In this document: in pieces, positions 36,470-42,692 of the stretch | Numbering within the stretch: the first letter of the stretch is position 1 | How the letters are laid out: every line of letters starts with the position of its first letter | From: Agromyces cerinus | GTDB taxonomy: Bacteria > Actinomycetota > Actinomycetes > Actinomycetales > Microbacteriaceae | Length of the DNA stretch: 64,000 nt | Reading direction: 5' to 3' | Assembly (NCBI RefSeq): GCF_016907835.1 | Contig: NZ_JAFBCT010000001.1 | Span: forward strand, 1-64,000 | Program-made: the position numbers and the translations under genes | The notes under the pieces: model-generated | Databases searched by the model: none | Seen by the model: only the letters and a program-made list of their open reading frames with translations | What the model was told of the DNA's origin: nothing

Positions 36470-36577
36470 ATGACCGTGTCTCTGCAGCGCACGAGCAAGC
36501 CCTCCTTCACCGAGATCGCCGATGAGCGCTACCTGCTCAATCGCGAACTCGACCAGGTTCTCGACCCGGCACTCTGA
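36470..36577 (+). CDS. 35-residue small protein upstream of rtcB
   Basis: ATG at 36470 after AAGGAAGG, ending at TGA 36575-36577. The product starts MTVSLQRTSKPSFTEIADER and ends NRELDQVLDPAL: soluble, amphipathic, Glu/Asp/Leu-rich in its second half. A near-consensus promoter lies 45 bases upstream and a hairpin with a T-rich tail at 36606-36640 ends the transcript before rtcB, so it is a discrete ~215-base transcription unit. I do not recognise the peptide. It could be a real small protein, a leader peptide controlling rtcB by attenuation, or a dual-function RNA. Confidence 0.6.
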   Translation: MTVSLQRTSKPSFTEIADERYLLNRELDQVLDPAL

Positions 36578-36605
36578 CGCCGACGCGGCAAGCCCGCTCT
36601 CTCGT

Positions 36606-36640
36606 CACCCCGTGCCGGTCGAGGCCCGGGGTGTTTCTCT
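36606..36640 (+). terminator. Intrinsic terminator between small ORF and rtcB
   Basis: CACCCCG (36606-36612) pairs with CGGGGTG (36627-36633), continued by GCC/GGC after one mismatch, loop GGTCGA, followed by TTTCTCTGTCT. This is the only hairpin in the window with a clear T-rich tail. Confidence 0.8.
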
Positions 36641-36708
36641 GTCTGCGCGCGACGGGGAGCCTCGGGCCCCCGGATCAACGCAACGCACACGCAAGACAGG
36701 AAAGGAAC

Positions 36709-37875
36709 ATGGAGACCATCACGAAGCGGCTCGTCTCGTGGGCGAGCCTGATCGACGAGAAGACCGTCGACCAGGCCCGCACCTCGTCGACGATGCCGTT
36801 CATCTACCCGCACCTCGCGCTCATGCCCGACGCGCACCTCGGGCTCGGCGCCACGGTCGGCTCGGTCATCCCGACCCTCGGGGCGATCATCCCCGCGGCC
36901 GTCGGGGTCGACATCGGCTGCGGCATGATCGCGGTCAAGACGCAGTTCACCGGCGCGGAGTTGCCGGCCGATCGGCGGTCCGTGCGCGAGCAGATCGAGC
37001 GCGCCATCCCGCTCTCGGCCGGCAGGCACAACCGCAAGATCGTCGCGACCGCGGTACCGCGCATCGCCGAGCTCGAGGCGCTCGCCGAGGCGAAGGGCTT
37101 CGACCCGGCCTCGTACGCGGGCAACTGGCGTGAGCAGCTCGGCTCCCTCGGCAGCGGCAACCACTTCATCGAGGTCTCGGTCGACGAGAACGACCAGGTG
37201 TGGTTGTTCCTGCACTCGGGCAGCCGGGGCGTGGGCAACAAGATCGCACAGCACCACATCAAGGTCGCTCAGCGGCTCGCGAAGCAGTGGTGGATCGACC
37301 TGCCCGACCCCGACCTCGCCTACCTCGTCGAGGGCACGCCCGAGTTCACGAAGTACATCCGCGAGCTCAAGTGGGCGCAGCACTTCGCGCTCCTCAACCG
37401 CGAGGAGATGATGGACCGGGTCATCCGGCAGGTCGGCGAGTGGGTCGGCGCGCCGGTGCAGGAGCTCGAGCGCATCAACTGCCACCACAACTTCACCGAG
37501 AGCGAGGAGCACTTCGGCAAGCGGGTGTGGGTGTCGCGCAAGGGCGCCATCCAGGCGGACGCCGGTCGGCCCGGGCTCATCCCCGGTTCGATGGGCACTG
37601 CGTCGTACGTCGTCGAGGGACTCGGCAACCCGATGTCGCTGAACTCCTCGCCGCATGGTGCAGGGCGCACGTTCTCGCGCACGAAGGCACGGCAGACCTT
37701 CACGCACGAGCAGCTGCGCGAGGCGATGACGGGCATCGAGTTCCGCGACACCGACGCGTTCCTCGATGAGATCCCGCAGGCGTACAAGCCGATCGACCAG
37801 GTGATGGCGGATGCCGCGTCGCTCGTGACCGTGCGCCACACGCTGCGGCAGCTCGTCAACGTGAAGGGCGATTGA
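36709..37875 (+). CDS. rtcB: RNA-splicing ligase RtcB
   Basis: 388 residues. All active-site pieces are present: Mn ligands at Cys71 (DIGCGM), His152 (GSGNHF), His169 (LHSGSRG), and NCHHNF at 258-262; the guanylylated histidine His316 in SSPHGAGR. It joins 2',3'-cyclic phosphate or 3'-phosphate RNA ends to 5'-OH using GTP, in RNA or tRNA repair. Start ATG 36709 with AAAGGAA upstream. No RtcA, RtcR or archease gene is near; instead a 35-codon ORF precedes it. Confidence 0.95.
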   Translation: METITKRLVSWASLIDEKTVDQARTSSTMPFIYPHLALMPDAHLGLGATVGSVIPTLGAIIPAAVGVDIGCGMIAVKTQFTGAELPADRRSVREQIERAIPLSAGRHNRKIVATAVPRIAELEALAEAKGFDPASYAGNWREQLGSLGSGNHFIEVSVDENDQVWLFLHSGSRGVGNKIAQHHIKVAQRLAKQWWIDLPDPDLAYLVEGTPEFTKYIRELKWAQHFALLNREEMMDRVIRQVGEWVGAPVQELERINCHHNFTESEEHFGKRVWVSRKGAIQADAGRPGLIPGSMGTASYVVEGLGNPMSLNSSPHGAGRTFSRTKARQTFTHEQLREAMTGIEFRDTDAFLDEIPQAYKPIDQVMADAASLVTVRHTLRQLVNVKGD

Positions 37876-37881
37876 ACCGAT

Positions 37882-37915
37882 GGATGTCCCGGCTCGAACC
37901 AGAGCCGGGACATCC
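37882..37915 (+). terminator. Terminator of rtcB
   Basis: A perfect 14-bp stem (37882-37895 with 37902-37915) and 6-base loop, starting six bases after the rtcB stop. Confidence 0.85.
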
Positions 37916-37998
37916 GTCGACACCCGATGTCGATCTCGCACGTTCTCGTTCGACGCCAGAATGAGAGCGGAGATACCGACTCGGAAGGAATCACGATC

Positions 37999-38556
37999 AT
38001 GCGCACCCTCATCGTCACCGAGTTCATCAGCCTCGACGGCGTCATCGACTCGCCCGGCGGCGGCTCGCACCCGCGGGCCGGCTGGACGTTCACCGACATC
38101 CCCTTCGTCGAGGAGGCCTACGCGCTGAAGGGCAGCGAGCAGCTCGAAGCGGGCGCGATGCTCATCGGCCGCGTCAGCTACGACGAGTTCGCACCTGTTT
38201 GGCCCACGATGGTCGACGACTTCGCCGAGTACAACGCGATGCCGAAGTACGTCGTCTCGAGCACCCTGACCGACCCCGAGTGGAACAACACGCACGTGCT
38301 GCGCTCGCTTGACGACGTCGCGAAGCTCAAGGAGGGCGACGGCGCCCCCATCATCGTGCACGGCAGCGCCACCCTCGCGAAGGGCCTCGCCGCGGCCGGC
38401 CTCGTCGACCGCTACCACCTGCTCGTCTTCCCGGTGCTGCTGGGCGACGGCAAGCGCCTCTTCGGCGACGGCGACCCGTACACGCACCTCGACCTCGTCG
38501 AGTGCGAGGCCTACTCCAACGGCATCATCAAGCAGGTCTTCGACGTCAAGCGCTGA
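37999..38556 (+). CDS. Dihydrofolate reductase family protein (RibD C-terminal type)
   Basis: 185 residues. VTEFISLDGVIDSPGG at 6-21, IGRVSYDEFAPVWP at ~55, the NADPH phosphate loop YVVSSTLTDPEWNNTHVL, and GDGAPIIVHGSATLAKGLAAAGLVDRYHLLVFPVLLGDGKRLFGDG are the YwjB/RibD-C pattern. These are NADPH reductases of unknown physiological substrate. A GAAGGA site precedes the ATG. It is a single gene. Confidence 0.9.
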   Translation: MRTLIVTEFISLDGVIDSPGGGSHPRAGWTFTDIPFVEEAYALKGSEQLEAGAMLIGRVSYDEFAPVWPTMVDDFAEYNAMPKYVVSSTLTDPEWNNTHVLRSLDDVAKLKEGDGAPIIVHGSATLAKGLAAAGLVDRYHLLVFPVLLGDGKRLFGDGDPYTHLDLVECEAYSNGIIKQVFDVKR

Positions 38557-38576
38557 GCGGATGCCGCGGCATCCGC
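38557..38576. terminator. 20-bp perfect palindrome between convergent genes
   Basis: Identical to 33454-33473. It begins at the base after the DHFR-like stop and lies before the DUF4442 stop on the opposite strand, so it could terminate both. Confidence 0.65.
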
Positions 38577-38613
38577 CTGCTCTTCCGGCCTCGTAGTCGC
38601 TCAGCCCGAGCGG

Positions 38614-39090
38614 CTACGGGGCCGATCCGGGCACGGTGACCCGCTTCTTCTCGCGCACGTAGACCTCGCGGCGCACCCGGGCGACGACGTCGCCGTCACG
38701 GTCGGTGATCTCGGTCTCGAACCACTCGAGCACCTTCGCGCCGCCGCGGGCGCGCTCGCGCAGTTCGGCCGTCTTCTCGGGCGGCACCGCGAATCGGGCG
38801 GTCAGCACGCCGCGGCCGGGCTTGACGAACTCGATCTCGCCGCGGGTGTCCCACACGATGTAGTCGCGCCCGATCTGGTGCATCACGAGCATGAAGAAGT
38901 AGGGGTCGGTCATGGCCGACATCGATCCGCCGAACGCGGTCTTCACGTAGTTGCGGGTGAAGACGTTGACGTGCAGCTCGACCGTCGCACTCGTCCAGTC
39001 GGGGGCGAATCGCTTCACCCGGATGCCGCTGAACAGGTTCGGAATCCACAGGCTCATGCCGAGGGCGAGGCGTCGAGGTGTCACGGGCAT
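38614..39090 (-). CDS. DUF4442/hotdog-fold protein
   Basis: 158 residues: LALGMSLWIPNLFSGIRVKRFAPDWTSATVELHVNVFTRNYVKTAFGGSMSAMTDPYFFMLVMHQIG is the DUF4442 pattern of thioesterase-like hotdog proteins. No catalytic residue can be assigned. The ATG 39090 is chosen because the longer reading has an Arg-rich, non-conserved extension; GAGACT seven bases upstream may be its -10. Single gene. Confidence 0.83.
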   Translation of the reverse strand: MPVTPRRLALGMSLWIPNLFSGIRVKRFAPDWTSATVELHVNVFTRNYVKTAFGGSMSAMTDPYFFMLVMHQIGRDYIVWDTRGEIEFVKPGRGVLTARFAVPPEKTAELRERARGGAKVLEWFETEITDRDGDVVARVRREVYVREKKRVTVPGSAP

Positions 39091-39208
39091 GCAGACGAGT
39101 CTCGCGCGCCAGATCGGATGTCGCGACCGACTTGTAGGCCGTCGACAAGCCGCGGCGGCGGCGGGACGGCACGCGTCGTGCTGCCCGCCGCCGGGTCGGG
39201 GTGTCGGA

Positions 39209-40087
39209 TCAGGCCGCGGCGTCGTCCTCGACGGCGACGACCGCGCGCAGGCCGTCGACGAGCGTCGTCGTCGGGCGGCCGAGCAGGCGGGAGAGCGTGC
39301 CATCCGTCTGGCTGAGCGCACCACTCGCGATACCCGCGTCGATCGCGGCGACGAAGCCCGCGGTGCCGGCGTCGAGGCCGACGGCCTCGAGGGCGGCGAC
39401 GTGCTCGGCGGTCGTGAGCGGCGTGTACGTCACGTCGCGTCCGACGATCTCGGATGCCGCGGCAGCGAGCTCGTCGTAGTTCCAGGCGACATCGCCGCCG
39501 AACTCGTAGACCTGGCCGAGGTGGCCGTCTTCGAGCAGTACGACGGCGGCGCCCTCGGCGAGGTCGGCACGAGTGGCGCTCGCGACGCGCCCGTCGGCCG
39601 TGGAGGCGGCGATCACACCGGTCGAGGCGGCGCGCGCGACATCCGCTGCGTAGTTCTCGGTGTACCAGTTGTTGCGCACGATCACGGCGGGAACGCCCGA
39701 GGCCGCGATGGCCTCCTCGGTCGCCTTGTGGTCGGGGGCGAGCACGAGGCTCGACGTCGTGGCGCGGGGTGCACTCGTGTAGACGAGCTTGGTGACGCCG
39801 GCGGCCTTCGCGGCGTCGATGACGTTCTGGTGCAGGTCGGCCCGGTTGCCGGGTTCGGATCCGGAGACGAGCAGCACGGTGTCGACCCCGTCGAGCGCTG
39901 CGGCGATCGTCTCGGGGCGCGCGTAGTCGAGCTCGGCGGTGCGGATGCCGCGGGCGGCGAACTGCTCGAGCTTCGAGGTGTCGCGGGCGGTCGCGATGAC
40001 GTCGGCGGGGGCGGCGCCGCGGGCGAGCAGCGCGTCGACGACGAGGCGGCCGAGCTGGCCCGAGGCGGCAGTGATGAGGATGGTCAT
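39209..40087 (-). CDS. NmrA-like NAD(P)H quinone/azo reductase (QorB type)
   Basis: 292 residues. TILITAASGQLGRLVVDALLARG is the NADPH loop, followed by the atypical-SDR pattern of QorB/NmrA proteins (VSGSEPGNRADLHQNVIDAAKAAGVTKLVYTSAP; VIVRNNWYTENY). It should reduce quinones or act as a redox sensor. It is divergent from the HxlR regulator, whose start is 99 bases away. This pairing matches the QorR/qor2 module known from Corynebacterium. Confidence 0.88.
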   Translation of the reverse strand: MTILITAASGQLGRLVVDALLARGAAPADVIATARDTSKLEQFAARGIRTAELDYARPETIAAALDGVDTVLLVSGSEPGNRADLHQNVIDAAKAAGVTKLVYTSAPRATTSSLVLAPDHKATEEAIAASGVPAVIVRNNWYTENYAADVARAASTGVIAASTADGRVASATRADLAEGAAVVLLEDGHLGQVYEFGGDVAWNYDELAAAASEIVGRDVTYTPLTTAEHVAALEAVGLDAGTAGFVAAIDAGIASGALSQTDGTLSRLLGRPTTTLVDGLRAVVAVEDDAAA

Positions 40088-40159
40088 GGTGGAGCGGTCC
40101 TTCCGGTTGCGGTCACCATGGGCCAACCGGATGCCTCGCACGAACCTTCCCTCGTGGCG

Positions 40160-40182
40160 GTACCCACTTTGACGTAAGGTAC
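40160..40182. promoter_or_regulatory. Candidate HxlR operator over its own promoter
   Basis: GTACC (40160-40164) and GGTAC (40178-40182) form a perfect inverted repeat with a 13-base spacer. It covers the TAAGGT -10 (40175-40180) that lies six bases from the HxlR ATG, so autorepression is expected. Confidence 0.6.
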
Positions 40183-40186
40183 ACAC

Positions 40187-40552
40187 ATGGTGGTAAGTCT
40201 TGCGGAGATCCGGGAAACGTCTGGCGAAGTCTTCACCGACGGATGCCCCACACGCGTCGTGCTCGATCACATCATGAGCAAGTGGGGCGTGCTCGTGCTG
40301 CTCGCGCTCACCGACGGCACGCACCGCTGGGGCGAGCTGCGCCGCGAGGTCGACGGCATCAGCGAGAAGATGCTCGCCTCGACGCTGCGCACCCTCGAGG
40401 CCGACGGCATCGTGGCGCGCACTTCCTATCCCGAGGTGCCGCCGCGCGTCGAGTACGCGCTGACCGAGCTCGGCCGCGAGCTCATGGAGCACATGCTGCC
40501 GCTCGTGCAGTGGGTGGCGCTGCGCGCCGACGGCATCGTGCGGGAGCGCTGA
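40187..40552 (+). CDS. HxlR-family redox regulator (QorR/YodB type)
   Basis: 121 residues. The winged helix is HIMSKWGVLVLLALTDGTHRWGELRREVDGISEKMLASTLRTLEADGIVART. A single N-terminal cysteine (DGCPTRVVLDHI, Cys20) is at the conserved thiol-sensor position of QorR/YodB. It probably represses the divergent quinone reductase and itself, released when the thiol is oxidised or alkylated. The mRNA is leaderless. Its last 69 coding bases recur at 42031-42099. Confidence 0.9.
   Translation: MVVSLAEIRETSGEVFTDGCPTRVVLDHIMSKWGVLVLLALTDGTHRWGELRREVDGISEKMLASTLRTLEADGIVARTSYPEVPPRVEYALTELGRELMEHMLPLVQWVALRADGIVRER
40481..40549 (+). repeat. Direct repeat copy 1 (inside HxlR 3' end)
   Basis: 69 bases that match 42031-42099 at 64 positions by direct comparison. 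The pair brackets the SDR/MarR segment. Confidence 0.9.
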
Positions 40553-40620
40553 CGCGCCGGAGTCCCGCGCGGCAGCGCTCGCGAGCGGTCGGCTGTCCGG
40601 CGTCGGTACGTCTCGCCCGC

Positions 40621-41406
40621 TCAGACGACGGTCGGAAGCACCCCGCCGTCGGCTCGAAGCGCGGCGCCGTTCGTCGCCGATGACCGGGGGCTGGCCAGAT
40701 AGGCGACCAGGCTGGCGATCTCGGCGGGTTCGATGAACCGTTGGATGAGCGACGAGCTGCGCACGAGGTTCGACTTCAGTTCGTCGGGCGACATCGAGTG
40801 GGCGGAGGCGATCTGCTCGACCGCGGCGGCGACACCGTCGGAGTAGGTCGGTCCGCCGAGGACGGTGTTCACGGTGACCCCGGTGCCTCGTGTGAGTTTG
40901 GCGAGTCCGTTGCTCAGCGCGAGCGAGGCGGCCTTCGTGGCGCCGTAGTGGATCATGTCGCCCGGCACATCGACCGCCGACTCGGTGCCGATGAAGATGA
41001 TCCGCCCCCAACCCTTCTCGAGCATGGGTTCGAGGAGTCGGCGCGACAGTCGCACGCTGCTCATCACGTTGACCTCGAAATACCGCGACCAGTCCTCGTC
41101 CTCGATATCGGCGAAGCGCGCGACTTCGAAGAGCCCCACGTTGTTGATCAGCACGTCCACCTCTCCGAGCGAGTCGAGCAGGGAGTGCACCTGCGGGGGG
41201 TCTGCGAGGTCGGCTGCGATCCCGGAGACATCGCCGCCCGGAGAGGTGGCGCGGAGTCGTTCGACCGCGTCGGTGACGCGATGCTCGCTCCGCCCGTTGA
41301 CGACCACAGTTGCGCCTTCGGCCAGGCATGCCTCGGCCACGGCGTACCCGATCCCCTGAGTGGATCCGCTGACGAACACTCTCTTGTCTGCGAGCTTGAG
41401 GTCCAT
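40621..41406 (-). CDS. SDR family oxidoreductase
   Basis: 261 residues. NADP-type loop VSGSTQGIGYAVAEACLAEGATVVVNGRS (Arg after the beta-2 strand), NNVG at ~90, catalytic Ser-Tyr-Lys with HYGATKAASLALS (Y/K pair ~160), and C-terminal FIEPAEIASLVAYLASPRSSATNGAALRADGG. It is divergent from the MarR regulator, with two operator-like boxes between them, so it is almost certainly its target. Substrate unknown. Confidence 0.9.
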   Translation of the reverse strand: MDLKLADKRVFVSGSTQGIGYAVAEACLAEGATVVVNGRSEHRVTDAVERLRATSPGGDVSGIAADLADPPQVHSLLDSLGEVDVLINNVGLFEVARFADIEDEDWSRYFEVNVMSSVRLSRRLLEPMLEKGWGRIIFIGTESAVDVPGDMIHYGATKAASLALSNGLAKLTRGTGVTVNTVLGGPTYSDGVAAAVEQIASAHSMSPDELKSNLVRSSSLIQRFIEPAEIASLVAYLASPRSSATNGAALRADGGVLPTVV

Positions 41407-41448
41407 GTCGTGCGTCGTCCTTCCCGGCTGCTGTTCACAGCAAGTTTT

Positions 41449-41464
41449 ACTTTCCTGAGCAAGT
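41449..41464. promoter_or_regulatory. MarR operator-like box 1
   Basis: The 16-mer ACTTTCCTGAGCAAGT, an imperfect palindrome with ACTT/AAGT ends, identical to box 2. It lies 43 bases from the SDR start codon; a further half-site AGCAAGTTTT is at 41439-41448. Confidence 0.7.
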
Positions 41465-41481
41465 GAACGCTACGTCAATTC

Positions 41482-41497
41482 ACTTTCCTGAGCAAGT
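41482..41497. promoter_or_regulatory. MarR operator-like box 2
   Basis: Exact second copy of the 16-mer, 33 bases (about three helical turns) from box 1, ending seven bases before the marR -10 TAGGCT (41504-41509). Binding here would block both divergent promoters. Confidence 0.7.
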
Positions 41498-41503
41498 TTT
41501 CGC

Positions 41504-41509
41504 TAGGCT
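41504..41509 (+). promoter_or_regulatory. -10 element TAGGCT, leaderless start of MarR gene
   Basis: Six bases before the ATG at 41516. Confidence 0.55.
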
Positions 41510-41515
41510 GGACGC

Positions 41516-42004
41516 ATGGCTGCACCGGAATCTGCTGACGAGTTGGACGGCGACGAGCTCGCAACCTGGTCGGCCGTCGCGACACTCCTCGAGTGGGTGC
41601 CCGCGGCGCTCGACGCGCAACTGAAGCGCGATTCCGGGATCGGTCATTTCGACTTCGGAATCCTCTTCGCCCTCTCGCGGGCTGAGGATCACACCCTCCG
41701 CATGAGTGATCTTGCGGGCTACGCCAACAGCACCTTGTCGCGGCTCTCACGCGCGGTGGACCGGCACGAGCGCGAGGGTTGGGTTCGCCGCGCGCCCGAC
41801 CCGGTCGATGGGCGGATCACGCTCGCGACGCTGACAAGCGAGGGCAGCGAGTTCGTTCGCGCCGCGACTCCGGGGCACGTCCAGCTCGTGCGACGGCTCG
41901 TGTTCGACTCCCTCACCAGAGCCCAGGCCCAGCAGCTGAACGTCATCAGTCGGCGGATCACGGGTGCCGTCCGCTCCGAGGGTGGTTGGCAGCCGCCGAA
42001 CTGA
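41516..42004 (+). CDS. MarR family transcriptional regulator
   Basis: 162 residues. The winged helix is DFGILFALSRAEDHTLRMSDLAGYANSTLSRLSRAVDRHEREGWVRRAPDPVDGRITLATLTSEGSEFV, with the DxR wing typical of MarR. Flanking helices form the dimer interface. Two identical operator-like boxes lie between it and the divergent SDR gene, a classic self-regulated arrangement. No Cys is present, so control is probably by small-molecule binding. Confidence 0.92.
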   Translation: MAAPESADELDGDELATWSAVATLLEWVPAALDAQLKRDSGIGHFDFGILFALSRAEDHTLRMSDLAGYANSTLSRLSRAVDRHEREGWVRRAPDPVDGRITLATLTSEGSEFVRAATPGHVQLVRRLVFDSLTRAQAQQLNVISRRITGAVRSEGGWQPPN

Positions 42005-42030
42005 TGCCTCCGGGACGGCAGGCGAACGCG

Positions 42031-42099
42031 CTCACGGAGCACATGCTGCCGCTCGTGCAGTGGGTTGCGATGCACGCCGACGGCATCGTGCGCGAGCGC
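42031..42099 (+). pseudogene. Detached 3' fragment of an HxlR gene (direct repeat copy 2)
   Basis: 69 bases with 64 matches to the end of the intact HxlR gene (40481-40549); the reading EHMLPLVQWVAxxADGIVRER is kept, but the stop codon and the whole 5' part are missing. The frame has no start and runs on out of the homology. It is a remnant, not a gene. Confidence 0.85.
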
Positions 42100-42111
42100 C
42101 GACACGACCAG

Positions 42112-42117
42112 TACTGT
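42112..42117 (+). promoter_or_regulatory. -10 element TACTGT, leaderless GTG
   Basis: Seven bases before the GTG at 42125; it rules out the upstream ATG at 42065, which lies in the HxlR remnant. Confidence 0.5.
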
Positions 42118-42124
42118 CGTCACC

Positions 42125-42535
42125 GTGACTCTTGCCCATGGCGCTCCGCAGCAGCCCGCTCCCGCTCCCTTCCTCGTCTCGATCGGCAACATCCATGCGA
42201 CCGAGCACCATGCCGTGACGCCCGGCGGCACCTGGCAGATCGCCGATGTCAACGTCTCGACCGCCGACCAGACTCACGTGACGACGCACACTCCGGCGTG
42301 GGCGATCGTCATGGTGGTGCTGTTCATCTGGTTCTTCCTGCTCAGCCTGCTCTTCCTCCTCGCACGCGAGAGCCGCATCTCGGGGTTCATCACGGTCACC
42401 GTCTGGGGGCCCGGCGGGCAGTCGTACGTCGAGAACATCCCGGTGGCGAATGAAGCGCAGCGGGCCGACGTGTTCAACCGCGTGACGTACCTGCAGTCGC
42501 TCATCGGCCGCGAACGGCACCGACTCGGGCGCTGA
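42125..42535 (+). CDS. Single-TM membrane protein, unknown function
   Basis: 136 residues: a soluble N-terminal part (APFLVSIGNIHATEHHAVTPGGTWQIADVNVSTADQTHVTTH), one strong TM at ~57-79 (AWAIVMVVLFIWFFLLSLLFLLA), then a basic segment and a beta-rich tail (ISGFITVTVWGPGGQSYVENIPVANEAQRADVFNRVTYLQSLIGRER). The His-rich N-terminus is notable. No domain recognised. GTG 42125 is set by the -10 spacing. Confidence 0.75.
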   Translation: MTLAHGAPQQPAPAPFLVSIGNIHATEHHAVTPGGTWQIADVNVSTADQTHVTTHTPAWAIVMVVLFIWFFLLSLLFLLARESRISGFITVTVWGPGGQSYVENIPVANEAQRADVFNRVTYLQSLIGRERHRLGR

Positions 42536-42692
42536 ACCTTCGGCGATCGCCGCGAGCATGGCGACGCCCGGGCGAGGATGCGTGCGCTGCGCGCCGAACC
42601 GCCCTACCATCGGAGGAGCGCACCGGCACCCCCACCCGACGTCGCCCCGAGTCGGACCCCCGCCCTGTCGGTGCTGCAGCCCAGGAGCCCGA

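Noticed and set aside
36575..36640. Possible tRNA-like RNA before rtcB (GGTCGAGGCCC resembles a T-loop)
   Set aside because: No acceptor or anticodon arm can be paired; the segment is better explained as a terminator hairpin with a T-rich tail.
38614..39324. 236-residue version of the DUF4442 protein
   Set aside because: The first 78 residues are Arg/Ser/Pro-rich and outside the domain; ATG 39090 fits the family length.
42065..42535. Longer start (ATG 42065) for the single-TM protein
   Set aside because: The extra 20 codons lie in the HxlR remnant and upstream of the TACTGT -10 element; GTG 42125 fits the leaderless pattern.
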